Assembly (NCBI RefSeq): GCF_025060895.1
Contig: NZ_JANZKV010000050.1
Span: 1 to 32,543, forward strand
From: Stieleria sedimenti
GTDB lineage: Bacteria; Planctomycetota; Planctomycetia; Pirellulales; Pirellulaceae
Length of the DNA stretch: 32,543 bases
Direction of reading: 5' to 3'
In this document: positions 23,311 to 31,243 of the stretch, piece after piece
Position numbering within the stretch: the stretch's first letter is position 1
Layout: each line of letters begins with the position of its first letter
Position numbers and translations under genes: made by a program
Notes under the pieces: model-generated
Told to the model about the DNA's origin: nothing
The model's input: only the letters and a program-made list of their open reading frames with translations
The model's database searches: none

Positions 23311-24261
23311 TCAATCCTCTTCTTCGTCGTTTAGGTCTGCAGCCGATGGTTTGCGAAGCATGTCATCGGCGCCACGGATGCCGGGCATGCTGTCGAAGAC
23401 GCTAATCTCCGGTTTGCGCGGGCGTTTATTCCAGAGTTGAATCGACCGGATCTCCTTCAAGAAGTCCCACATCGAACCCGGCCGGGCGGATGCCGATTTG
23501 GCCATCATGCGTTTGATCAGATCGGCAAATTCTTTCGTGACGTTGTTGTTGTAGGCGATCGCACTGGGGATCGAGGCGGTCAGGTGTTTGTTGAGCAAAT
23601 CGTTCGGGGTGTCGCCGGTAAAGGGGGGCTTGCCGGTGGCCATTTCAAACAGGACGCAGCCGAAGGAATAGATATCGGTCCGTTCGTCACAGACCTTGCG
23701 GCGGATCTGCTCGGGCGCCATGTAGCTGCGGGTTCCCTTGGCTAGGGTTTTGCGATGGAAGATCTTACTCAGCCCGGTCTTCTTCTTTTCGGTGATCGTG
23801 AAGTCAATCAGTTTGGTTTCACCTTCGCGGCTGACCAGGAAATTGTCGGGTTTCAGGTCCAGGTGGATCCAGTTGCGGGTGTGCATGTAATAGATGCCCT
23901 CGCCGGCCTGTTCGATGATCTTGTCGAGCATGAAGGCGAGCGAGTCGGGGCCGCGTCGAAGCGCCTGTTTGATGTTCAGTTCGCTGAACAGTTCCAGGAC
24001 CAGGAACGGCCGATCGTTGGCGATCGAATAATCCAGGATTTTGATGATCCGGGGGCTGTTTTGCAGGTCCTTGCCGACGTTGAATTCGTGCTTGAGCAGA
24101 TTGACTTCGTTCTTGTCCTTGGCCATCTGCCCTTTCAGGATCTTCAACGCGAAGCGTTCCTGGTCATGTTCGTGGATCGCTTCCCAGACCTCGGCGGTCG
24201 AGCCGGAGCGGATCAGACGAGTCAATCGGTACGGGCCGTAGAAATCTCGGGTCTTGGTCAT
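23311..24261 (-). CDS. Serine/threonine protein kinase, atypical HLD/DFT motifs
   Basis: 316 residues from the ATG at 24261; it has a single kinase domain without a membrane helix, so it is probably cytoplasmic. It phosphorylates Ser/Thr by family membership. Seen: nucleotide loop LIRSGSTAEVWEA (16-28), ATP-anchoring Lys40 in FALKIL, catalytic loop HLDLKPDN (133-140) with Asp135, metal-binding DFT (153-155) where most kinases have DFG, activation-segment end GTRSYMAPE (to 184), and DIYSFGCVLFEMATGKPPF. The HRD Arg is Leu, making it a non-RD kinase that probably does not need activation-loop phosphorylation. A ~40-residue tail after the domain is acidic at its end (LNDEEED). The frame extends 19 codons upstream, but MTKTRDFYGPYRL is the natural start. 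Ends 6 bp before accA. Confidence 0.93.
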   Translation of the reverse strand: MTKTRDFYGPYRLTRLIRSGSTAEVWEAIHEHDQERFALKILKGQMAKDKNEVNLLKHEFNVGKDLQNSPRIIKILDYSIANDRPFLVLELFSELNIKQALRRGPDSLAFMLDKIIEQAGEGIYYMHTRNWIHLDLKPDNFLVSREGETKLIDFTITEKKKTGLSKIFHRKTLAKGTRSYMAPEQIRRKVCDERTDIYSFGCVLFEMATGKPPFTGDTPNDLLNKHLTASIPSAIAYNNNVTKEFADLIKRMMAKSASARPGSMWDFLKEIRSIQLWNKRPRKPEISVFDSMPGIRGADDMLRKPSAADLNDEEED

Positions 24262-24520
24262 TAGTAACCGATGGACGAAATGGCAGCGTGTCGGAGTTCT
24301 AGCCGGCCCCGCGACCATCTCGTCGGGGGGGCTGTCAGAGCCGGCAGAGTTTACCAGACCCTGCCCGTTGGCATCATAGTTGACGCCAAGGCAATCGCGA
24401 AAGCCGGGGAATCGGCCGCCGCTGGCCCGCGAGCGACCGATTCAGGTCACGCGGTGACGCAAACCACCGGATGGCTCACGCCCAATGCCACCTATTTTGA
24501 CGCCAAACGCGGTGTTTCTT
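24262..24520. other. Intergenic region upstream of kinase gene
   Basis: About 260 bp with no gene. It contains one GGGCAGGG octamer on the minus strand (24359-24366). It presumably holds the kinase-accA promoter; boxes not identified. Confidence 0.45.
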
Positions 24521-24600
24521 GTTAGCGGTAGGGCGCGAGCCCTCCGGTCTTTCCCGGTGTTTTTCAAACGCGACCGGACGGCTCGCGCCGTGCCGCTAAC
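24521..24600 (+). repeat. 80-bp dispersed palindromic repeat, copy 4
   Basis: Same length and ends (GTTAGCGG/CCGCTAAC) as copies 1 and 2, same orientation, with a different central loop. It lies 33 bp beyond the stop of the glycosyltransferase gene, between that gene and the kinase gene. Confidence 0.87.
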
Positions 24601-24633
24601 ACCGTTAGAGCCAAAGTGTCACCGGGAGGCGAT

Positions 24634-25833
24634 TCAGGGTGATCGGCGTTCCAAAATGCGTTGATAGATGGCGCGAACCTGCTGCGTCATCGTCTCGTGG
24701 CGGAACTGCTCGGTGAAACGCCTCTGCCCTGCCCCGCCCAAGCTTTGCCGCAGTTGGTCGTTTTCGACCAGGCGGATCAGTGAATCCGCCAATTTGGTGG
24801 TGTCCCGCGGCGGAACCAGGAAACCGGTTTCGCCGCTGATCACGACCTCACGCGCGCCATCGACGTCGAAGCTGACCGCCGGTTTTCCGGCGATCAACGC
24901 CTGGGGCAGCGCCCGGGCCAGGCCTTCGCGCAGCGAGGTGTGCACGAGCACGTCCATCGCACCGATCAGCGGGGGGACGTCGGTGGGGGAAACCAGTCCG
25001 GTGAACACGAAGTGGTTGGTCAGGCCGAGCGATTCGATCCGCCGGGTCAGGGGTTCGCGTAAGATGCCATCACCGACCAGCAGGAACAGGGTCTGGGGGC
25101 ACCGGGCAATCACATCGACCGCGGCGGTGATCAGGTCGTCGTGGCCTTTGAGGTGAAACAATCTCGCGAGTTTGCCGATCACGATGCGATCGGGCGCGAT
25201 GTCGTATTTTTCGCGGACCGATTGTCGATGCTCGTTGGCGCGGAGGAACGGGTCGACGTCCATCCCGCTGTAGATGGTCGTGAATTTTTCTCGCGGTGCG
25301 ACGCCGGCTTGGACCATTAAATCGGTCATCGCGTCGGCCACGGAGATCAGGTGGTGGCAGCGCGATGCGGCGAAGCGTTCGCAACGTCGGAAGAATTCGC
25401 GCGCCACTCGGGGCTGGAAATCGTGAAAGGGCGCACCGTGAACGGTATGGATCACGGCCGGCACGCCGAGCGACCAGGCGGCGTTTCGTCCCAGCAACCC
25501 GCCCTTGGCGCTGTGCGTGTGCACGACGTCGGGGCGAAAGGATTGAATTGTTTTTCGGATCGCCCGCGAAGCGGCCCAATCGCGTTGCGGATGGATGTTG
25601 CGACGGAACATCGGCAGCAGTTCGATTTGCAACTCCCCTGCCCTGCCCCGCAATCGACTTCGGTCGCCGAAGAAACCGGCGCGGTGAAGCAAGTCGCCTT
25701 CGGGCCCCAGCGACGGCCCGGTGATCAGCATCACTTCATCGTCATGATGCTCGATCAAGTCCAGGCAATTCAGCAGCGTGTTTTCCTGGGCGCCGCCGAT
25801 GATCATGCGAGTGATGATGTGGGCGACGCGCAC
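24634..25833 (-). CDS. Glycosyltransferase family 4
   Basis: 399 residues, GT-B fold. It transfers a sugar from an activated donor to an acceptor (glycan, lipid or protein), retaining configuration; acceptor unknown. The N-terminal acceptor half opens VAHIITRMIIGGAQENTLL and includes DVVHTHSAKGGLLGR. The C-terminal donor half contains VIGKLARLFHLKGHDDLI, FLLVGDGILREPL, VFTGLVSPTDVPPLIGAMDVLVHTSLREGLARALPQALIAGKPAV and GETGFLVPP. In the EX7E motif the second Glu is Gln (E-GLARALP-Q). A RLRGRAGE stretch near residue 60 is encoded over a GGGGCAGGGCAGGGG run and looks like a small insertion. GTG start at 25833. It lies 72 bp downstream of the sigma factor gene in the same direction, so co-transcription is possible; flagellin glycosylation would be speculation. 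Confidence 0.92.
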   Translation of the reverse strand: MRVAHIITRMIIGGAQENTLLNCLDLIEHHDDEVMLITGPSLGPEGDLLHRAGFFGDRSRLRGRAGELQIELLPMFRRNIHPQRDWAASRAIRKTIQSFRPDVVHTHSAKGGLLGRNAAWSLGVPAVIHTVHGAPFHDFQPRVAREFFRRCERFAASRCHHLISVADAMTDLMVQAGVAPREKFTTIYSGMDVDPFLRANEHRQSVREKYDIAPDRIVIGKLARLFHLKGHDDLITAAVDVIARCPQTLFLLVGDGILREPLTRRIESLGLTNHFVFTGLVSPTDVPPLIGAMDVLVHTSLREGLARALPQALIAGKPAVSFDVDGAREVVISGETGFLVPPRDTTKLADSLIRLVENDQLRQSLGGAGQRRFTEQFRHETMTQQVRAIYQRILERRSP

Positions 25834-25905
25834 GCGGTGGACTCAATTACAAAACGGAGGACACGCCGTCGAAGTCACGTGGACTTCGGACGGACTGGAG
25901 GACCG

Positions 25906-26706
25906 TCACGCCGTGCCGAACTCGACCCGTCGCATGCCCAGTTGGGTTTGCAAGCGGTTGACGATGGACGTGTGCATCTGGCTGACCCGCGACTCGGACA
26001 AATCCAGTGTCGCACCGATCTCTTTCATCGTCAATTCTTCGTAGTAATAAAGAATGATGATCAAGCGTTCGTTGCGATTGAGTCCCTTGGTGACCAAACG
26101 CATCAGATCGTTCTTCTGAACACGTCGTGTCGGGTCTTCGCCTTTCTTGTCTTCCAGGATGTCGATTTCGCGAACGTCCTTGTAGCTGTCGGTCTCGTAC
26201 CACTTTTTGTTCAGTGAGACAACGCCGACGGCATTGGCGTCCGATTCCATCTTCTCGACTTCGGCGATCGAAAGCTCCATGTGTTCGGACAATTCCTGCA
26301 CCGTCGCGGGACGCCCGTACCTGGTTTCCAATTGCTTCTTGGCGACGGCCAGCTTGCTGGCTTTGCTGCGGACCAACCGGGGAACCCAATCCATGGTGCG
26401 TAGTTCGTCCAGCATGGCGCCTCGGATTCGGGGCACGCAATAGGTTTCGAACTTGACGCCGCGGTCCATGTCATAGGCATCGATCGCGTCCATCAGGCCG
26501 AAGATTCCGGCGCTGATCAGGTCGTCGAGTTCGACGCCATCGGGCAGACGCTGCCAAATGCGTTCACCATTGTATCGAACCAAGGGCATGTAACGCTCGA
26601 CGAGGCGATTGCGTAGAGGTTCGTATTCGTCCGCATCCTTCTCGGTCTGTTTGAATCGTTTCCAAACCTCTAGGATTTCATCGTCTGTTGAAACTGCGGC
26701 TGGCAT
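25906..26706 (-). CDS. fliA: RNA polymerase sigma factor, FliA/WhiG family
   Basis: 266 residues from the ATG at 26706, which has GGAGG 5 nt upstream; ATGs at 26745/26748 would add 13 or 14 residues. Sigma-28 type factors direct RNA polymerase to late flagellar and motility promoters. Region 2 is clear (LVRYNGERIWQRLPDGVELDDLISAGIFGLMDAIDAYD, then KFETYCVPRIRGAMLDELRTMDWVPR, the FliA/WhiG signature), region 3 follows (QELSEHMELSIAEVEKM), and region 4 ends the protein (LNRNERLIIILYYYEELTMKEIGATLDLSESRVSQMHTSIVNRL). There is an unusual acidic/basic insert between regions 3 and 4 (EIDILEDKKGEDPTRR). Location after flhA-flhF supports a flagellar role over a WhiG-like developmental one. No anti-sigma flgM is seen here. 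Confidence 0.93.
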   Translation of the reverse strand: MPAAVSTDDEILEVWKRFKQTEKDADEYEPLRNRLVERYMPLVRYNGERIWQRLPDGVELDDLISAGIFGLMDAIDAYDMDRGVKFETYCVPRIRGAMLDELRTMDWVPRLVRSKASKLAVAKKQLETRYGRPATVQELSEHMELSIAEVEKMESDANAVGVVSLNKKWYETDSYKDVREIDILEDKKGEDPTRRVQKNDLMRLVTKGLNRNERLIIILYYYEELTMKEIGATLDLSESRVSQMHTSIVNRLQTQLGMRRVEFGTA

Positions 26707-27042
26707 CCAATCCTCCGTGATCTTCAATTCGACTGCCGACGACATCATGTCGCCGAGGTCATGTTTGGGGTTCGCTTTCGCTTTCGCTGTTGCCGACGAT
26801 CCGTGTCACATTGCTGCGAACAATAACCGTCAGCGCCACTCAGGGTCGAATCTCTGCACGGGCACGTCCAATGGGCCAGACGATCCTTGTCCAGCTTTCT
26901 TGTTCGTGTGTGCCGGGGTCAACCCAGTCGCCGAAGGTGGTCTCTCAAAAAAAATCTCAAGTCGTCTTTTGAGTTTCCAGCCCTCGGCTTCTTCTCTATC
27001 GGTTGTTTCTCATGGTGAGTTGAGTTTTCTTGTTCGTTTCTT
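26707..27042. other. Gap between flhF and fliA, no gene seen
   Basis: 336 bp between two flagellar genes on the same strand. It is less GC-rich than its surroundings and contains a run of A8 and three GCGAAA-type hexamers near 26775-26792. On the minus strand it holds a putative terminator for flhF and then, presumably, the promoter of fliA. The flhG/fleN ATPase gene often found here is absent, and no remnant was recognised. Confidence 0.55.
26947..26973 (-). terminator. Putative intrinsic terminator after flhF
   Basis: On the minus strand a 5-bp stem CTCAA/TTGAG with an 8-nt loop is followed by A and then eight T. It lies about 70 nt after the flhF stop. The stem is weak, so efficiency is uncertain. 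Confidence 0.4.
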
Positions 27043-28218
27043 TTAGGCGGCTTCGAATTGCCGCACGCCGGCGGACGCAGGGATCAATCGCTCGGTCAGC
27101 CGCTGGGCGGTTGCGACGGCGATGTCATCGGGGACATGTTGTCCGTTGGTCACGTAGCTGATCGGCAGCCCAAGGCGGTCGCGTGACGACGTCAGCGCCG
27201 AGAGCACGCCCGCGGTGTAAGGGGTTTCGTCGAGTTTCGAGAGGATCGCCGCAGTCGGTCTAGCGGCGGCGAATCCGTCCAGGGCGGATTGCACCACCGC
27301 GGCGGTGCTGGTCGCGCTGATGACCAGGTGGGTTTCGTCCGGTTGGGCGGTGCGTAGCAGTTCGGCCAAGCCGGCGATGCTCATGTCACCCTTGGGACTC
27401 CGTCCAGCGGTGTCGATCAAGATCAAATCGACATCGCCCAGTTGGTCAATCGCACCACGCATCTGGTCGGTCGATTCGACCACGCTCATCGGCAAGTCCA
27501 TGATTTGCGCGTAGGCTTGGAGCTGCTGGACGGCGGCGATTCGGAACGTATCGATCGTCAATAGACCGACACGTCGTTTGGATTGAATTCGGAACCCGGC
27601 GGCAAGCTTTGCCACCGTCGTGGTTTTTCCGACGCCGGTCGGACCGATCAACGCCACGATTCGGCGTTCGCCGGGATTGAGTTGAATCGCACCGCTGAGA
27701 CGGATCTCTCGGGCGACGCTGCGTTGCAGCTGTTCCAGCCAGGACGGGTCCACCGGGTCGCCCAGGTTGGCCACAAAACCACTGGTCGAACGGATCCAGC
27801 GGTCGGCCACGGCTTCGGAAACGCCCAGCGAGATCAGACCGGTGCGGTAGTCCGCCGTGGGATCGGAGTATCGTGAATGATTCAGGTGAGTCCCGCCGGT
27901 CGGTCGGGTCGGGCTCATCGGCATTCGGCCGACGACCGATAGTGTTCGTCGCGCGTCGATCGGGACCGTACTGGGAGTCTGTTGATGGACCGACAAGCGT
28001 CCCAGCGAGCGGTGCGTGTCTTCGGCCGTCATGCCGGCCGCGTCGCGTTGCTGGTCGCCGCTGCTGGCGGTCACTTCGACGTAACTGCGGCCCAACCAAC
28101 CCATCCATCCGTCACGGCACTGTCGCGTTCGCAGAACGGATGCATTCGGTCCGAGCTGTTCCCGGATCTCCTCCAGGGCAGCTTGCAAATTCGCGGCTCG
28201 GAAAATTTTGACTTGCAT
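27043..28218 (-). CDS. flhF: Flagellar biosynthesis SRP-type GTPase FlhF
   Basis: 391 residues from the ATG at 28218 (an adjacent TTG would add one). FlhF is a GTPase of the SRP54/FtsY group that dimerises at the membrane and sets the place and number of flagella, especially polar ones. The N-terminus MQVKIFRAANLQAALEEIREQLGPNASVL is diagnostic. A variable ~90-residue linker is followed by the N-domain-like helices and the G domain: P-loop GPTGVGKTTT, TIDTFRIAAVQQLQAYA, G3 DTAGRSPKG, G4 SKLDE and a C-terminal ITYVTNGQ-like closing segment (SYVTNGQHVPDDI). It lies 40 bp downstream of flhA on the same strand, so one transcript is likely. Polar flagellation fits planctomycete swarmer cells. Confidence 0.96.
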   Translation of the reverse strand: MQVKIFRAANLQAALEEIREQLGPNASVLRTRQCRDGWMGWLGRSYVEVTASSGDQQRDAAGMTAEDTHRSLGRLSVHQQTPSTVPIDARRTLSVVGRMPMSPTRPTGGTHLNHSRYSDPTADYRTGLISLGVSEAVADRWIRSTSGFVANLGDPVDPSWLEQLQRSVAREIRLSGAIQLNPGERRIVALIGPTGVGKTTTVAKLAAGFRIQSKRRVGLLTIDTFRIAAVQQLQAYAQIMDLPMSVVESTDQMRGAIDQLGDVDLILIDTAGRSPKGDMSIAGLAELLRTAQPDETHLVISATSTAAVVQSALDGFAAARPTAAILSKLDETPYTAGVLSALTSSRDRLGLPISYVTNGQHVPDDIAVATAQRLTERLIPASAGVRQFEAA

Positions 28219-28258
28219 CAAGTGGGCTGTAAAAAGGCGTGTCGGAGGATCGTCAGGA

Positions 28259-30379
28259 CTAAGCGGCGGCAGTGGAGGTGGGACGGCCGACCGTCGAGTG
28301 AATTTCCAGCTGAGTGTCGGTGGTGATTTCGTTGGTGGACAGAACGTGGGTCCAGATTCCCGCTTCTTCGGTCACCTGTTTCACGCGGCGGCGAAGATGC
28401 GGGCCGACCAACAGGACCGGCGGGTAACCTTCGCTGGATAGGTTCTTAACGGCTTGACGAATCGCGTCGCAAGTGACGTCTTGTGTTTTGTTGTGGCGGA
28501 TTCCGAATTGAGGCGTCGCGTCCGAACCGGCTTGACGATCGGTCCAGTGATCCCCCTGCCCCGTCGGCGCATTGAACGGTTGCAGCTGTGCCGCGGTGGA
28601 CGATTCGAGCGTGACGACCCGCAGCGTGCGTTGTTCGTCGCGGAGTTGGGAGCACAATGTTCTTGCCAGCCGTCGGCGGACGCTTTCGATTTGCTCCGAC
28701 GCCTCGTTGGACTGCGCCGTGGCGTCACCGAGAGCTTCCAGGATGATGCCCAGTTGCCGAATCGGGATCGCTTCACGCAACAGTCCCTGCAAAACTTTTT
28801 GAACGTCATTGATCGACAGTCGATTCGGGACCAAATCGTCCACCAACGCCGGAGCCACCTGCCGCAATTCATCCAGCAGGTGTTTCGTGGCGTCGTGCGA
28901 GAGCAGTTCGTCGGCGTGGGCGCGGGCGACTTGTTCCAAGTGATCGGCTAGGACGCCCGGTGCCGTCCGCGTCTTGTATCCGTAGATCATCGCTTGTTCG
29001 CGGCTCGCCGGATCGATCCAGATCGACGTCGTGCCGCCGAATTCGTGGACCGATTCGCCATCTGGTTTTCCGGTCGTTCTACCGTCACCGCTGGCGAGCA
29101 GCTTGTCGACACGCAACTCGCCGCGGGCGACGAAGTCACCGAACAGGCGGATTTCGTATTCCTGTTGGCCGAGCGTCGCGTCGTCGCGTACCCGCACCTT
29201 GGGCAACACGATACCGATTTCCGCGGCCATCTGATTTCGCAAGCTGGCGATGCGTTGCATCAGATCACCGCCGCGAATCGGGTCGGCCAGCGGTAGCAGC
29301 CCCAGACCGATCGCCACTTCCAGCGGGTCGACGGTCAAGAAGTCTTCGACGCGCTTTTGCGTCGGCGTGGCCGCTTGGGCCTCGGTTTCACGTTCACGTT
29401 CTGCCTGGGCGGCTTGCTGTTTCTCGTTGCGGTCGAGCGTGGTGGCGATCAGCACACATCCGCTGCCCAGCAAAATCAAGGGGATCGGGGGCAGACCCGT
29501 GATGACCAGCAACAGCAGAAACCCGCCCGCGATCAGCAGGGCTTTGGAGTTTCCCAACAATTGTGTCACGAAGTTGTCGGACAAATTCGTTCGTCGGGCG
29601 CCGCGCGTGACCAGCACGCCCGCCGACAGCGAAATCAACAGCGATGGGATCTGGCTGACCAACCCGTCGCCGATGGTGAGTTTGGTGAACACGGAGGCGG
29701 TTTCGGCCACTTCCTTGCCGGAGACGACGACGCCCAGGTACAGACCGCCGATGATGTTGATCGCGGTGATCACCAGCCCGGCGACCGCATCGCCGCGGAC
29801 AAATTTTCCGGCACCGTCCATCGCGGCGTAAAAGTCGGCTTCGGCGATCAGGTCGTCACGCTTGCCCGCCGCCGTGGCCGCGTCGATGTTTCCCGCATTC
29901 AAGTCGGCATCGATCGCCGATTGGCGTCCCGGCATGCCGTCGAGCGCAAATCGCGCGGCGACTTCGCTGATCCGTGTCGCCCCCTTGGTGATCACCACAA
30001 ACTGGACCACCACCAAGATCAAAAACAGCACCAGACCGACTTCGATCTGATTGCCGGCGACGAATTGACCGAAGGTGCGAATCACGCCCCCCGCGGCGTC
30101 TTCGCCGGCCGTGGGCGCGTCGGACAAGATCAGCCGAGTCGTCGCAATGTTCAGCACCAAACGGGACAGCGTCGTCGCCAGCAGTAGCGTCGGAAATACG
30201 CTGAATTCCAGCGGCGTGGCGACGTGGATGGTCGTCAACAGAATCACCACCGCCAACGCGAGGTTGCCGGCCAACAAAAAATCCATGATCACCGTCGGCA
30301 ACGGCATCAGAATCACGACCAAACAGGCCATCACTCCGATCGGCAGCAACCAAGGGCGGAATCGTTGGATCGGGGACAC
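28259..30379 (-). CDS. flhA: Flagellar type III export gate protein FlhA
   Basis: 706 residues, standard size. FlhA forms the nonameric ring of the flagellar export gate: an N-terminal membrane domain uses the proton motive force and a C-terminal cytoplasmic domain docks export substrates and chaperones. About eight membrane helices are visible over the first ~330 residues. The FHIPEP family signature RISEVAARFALDGMPGRQSAIDADLNAG is intact, followed by KFVRGDAVAGLVITAINIIGG and GLVSQIPSLLISLSAGVLVTR. The charged linker (RNEKQQAAQAERERETEAQ) separates the cytoplasmic domain, which contains LEVAIGLGLLPL, GVLADHLEQV, NRLSINDVQKVLQGLLREAIPIRQL and the closing PPVLLVGPHLRRRV. GTG start at 30379; no strong Shine-Dalgarno site. 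First gene of the flhA-flhF-fliA block. Confidence 0.97.
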   Translation of the reverse strand: MSPIQRFRPWLLPIGVMACLVVILMPLPTVIMDFLLAGNLALAVVILLTTIHVATPLEFSVFPTLLLATTLSRLVLNIATTRLILSDAPTAGEDAAGGVIRTFGQFVAGNQIEVGLVLFLILVVVQFVVITKGATRISEVAARFALDGMPGRQSAIDADLNAGNIDAATAAGKRDDLIAEADFYAAMDGAGKFVRGDAVAGLVITAINIIGGLYLGVVVSGKEVAETASVFTKLTIGDGLVSQIPSLLISLSAGVLVTRGARRTNLSDNFVTQLLGNSKALLIAGGFLLLLVITGLPPIPLILLGSGCVLIATTLDRNEKQQAAQAERERETEAQAATPTQKRVEDFLTVDPLEVAIGLGLLPLADPIRGGDLMQRIASLRNQMAAEIGIVLPKVRVRDDATLGQQEYEIRLFGDFVARGELRVDKLLASGDGRTTGKPDGESVHEFGGTTSIWIDPASREQAMIYGYKTRTAPGVLADHLEQVARAHADELLSHDATKHLLDELRQVAPALVDDLVPNRLSINDVQKVLQGLLREAIPIRQLGIILEALGDATAQSNEASEQIESVRRRLARTLCSQLRDEQRTLRVVTLESSTAAQLQPFNAPTGQGDHWTDRQAGSDATPQFGIRHNKTQDVTCDAIRQAVKNLSSEGYPPVLLVGPHLRRRVKQVTEEAGIWTHVLSTNEITTDTQLEIHSTVGRPTSTAAA

Positions 30380-30478
30380 TGCAGGACCTGTTCACGCAGG
30401 GGAGGCAATCGAAACGTTTGACGGCCGACAGTAGTGAATCGACAACGACGGGGTCTAGGCGATTCTGGAAGGGAAAGC

Positions 30479-30502
30479 GTGAAACAGGGTGTGAAACAGG
30501 GT
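30479..30502 (+). repeat. 12-bp direct repeat (x2)
   Basis: GTGAAACAGGGT occurs twice head-to-tail, in the intergenic region upstream of flhA. Confidence 0.85.
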
Positions 30503-30505
30503 GCG

Positions 30506-30596
30506 GGGGATGGCAGAAAAATGGAAGACAGGAAAATGATTTGGGTACTGGGTACTGAGTACTCATTTTTCTGACCTTCATTTTTCTGCCATCCCC
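30506..30596. repeat. 91-bp inverted repeat with heptamer loop
   Basis: Arms of ~34 bp (30506-30539 and 30563-30596) are inverted copies with a few differences; both outer ends read GGGATGGCAGAAAAATG on their own strand. The 23-nt loop consists mostly of three heptamers, GGGTACT, GGGTACT and GAGTACT, related to the array at 7902-8048. It lies between the divergent flhA and small membrane-protein genes. Confidence 0.88.
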
Positions 30597-30643
30597 ATTT
30601 CACGTTATGATTCCCCTGCACTGCCCTTCCCCTCATCCGATCC

Positions 30644-31180
30644 ATGAGCGAACCGAACCCTTATTCTCCGCCCCAGCAACCGGCCGACGCGGCGGAGCCG
30701 GTTGCGAATCGGCGGTCGCGGAACAGCAGTTTGATGGTCGCCTGGCCGGTCGCGTTGGGCGTGAACCTGATCATACCCATGCTGTTTGGTGCTGAAATTT
30801 TGGGGAAAAGCGGCTGGAGCGGCCTGGTCATCGCCGTCACGATGTTCTTGTTGGTCGGTTGGTGGCTCTGTGCCACTCGGCCCAGGGTGGCCAAGCGATT
30901 GGTCACCGGCGCAAGCATCGTCGCGCTCAGCCAGTTCGTGCCGCTGCTTCAGATCGTAGCGGGACTGGTGGCATTGGGTGTTGCTGAGGCGATGGGGCAA
31001 GCGTCCGGAGCAGATTTCGATCAGAATCCGTTTCAGATCAAGACCGAACTCGGTGGCTGGATCGTGACGGTGGTCACCGGTTGTATCATGGCGGCCGCCT
31101 CGATGACGATCGGCACACTGATCTTCTTGATACCGGGCATTGAAAAAAAGGAACCGCCGCAGCCGGTCACTGAATCATGA
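30644..31180 (+). CDS. Small membrane protein, unknown function
   Basis: 178 residues. It starts MSEPNPYSPPQQ, a short Pro-rich cytoplasmic leader of the NPY-S/A-P type common in small planctomycete membrane proteins. Four hydrophobic helices follow: around LMVAWPVALGVNLIIPMLFG, GLVIAVTMFLLVGWWLC, GASIVALSQFVPLLQIVAGLVALGVA and GWIVTVVTGCIMAAASMTIGTLIFLI, with a charged C-terminus. No enzymatic motif or known family was recognised. ATG 30644 is the natural start; no Shine-Dalgarno site is evident. It is probably monocistronic, as it diverges from flhA and converges with the VCBS gene. Confidence 0.8.
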   Translation: MSEPNPYSPPQQPADAAEPVANRRSRNSSLMVAWPVALGVNLIIPMLFGAEILGKSGWSGLVIAVTMFLLVGWWLCATRPRVAKRLVTGASIVALSQFVPLLQIVAGLVALGVAEAMGQASGADFDQNPFQIKTELGGWIVTVVTGCIMAAASMTIGTLIFLIPGIEKKEPPQPVTES

Positions 31181-31210
31181 GCCTTCGGTATTTTGCTGCG
31201 CAGGCTTTTT
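31180..31210 (+). terminator. Possible weak terminator
   Basis: AGCCT/AGGCT (5-bp stem, long loop) is followed by TTTT plus C immediately after the stop codon of the small membrane protein gene. The stem is weak and the loop long, so the call is tentative. Confidence 0.3.
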
Positions 31211-31243
31211 CTGCCCACTCCCCTGCCCTGCTCCGCTGAGAGT

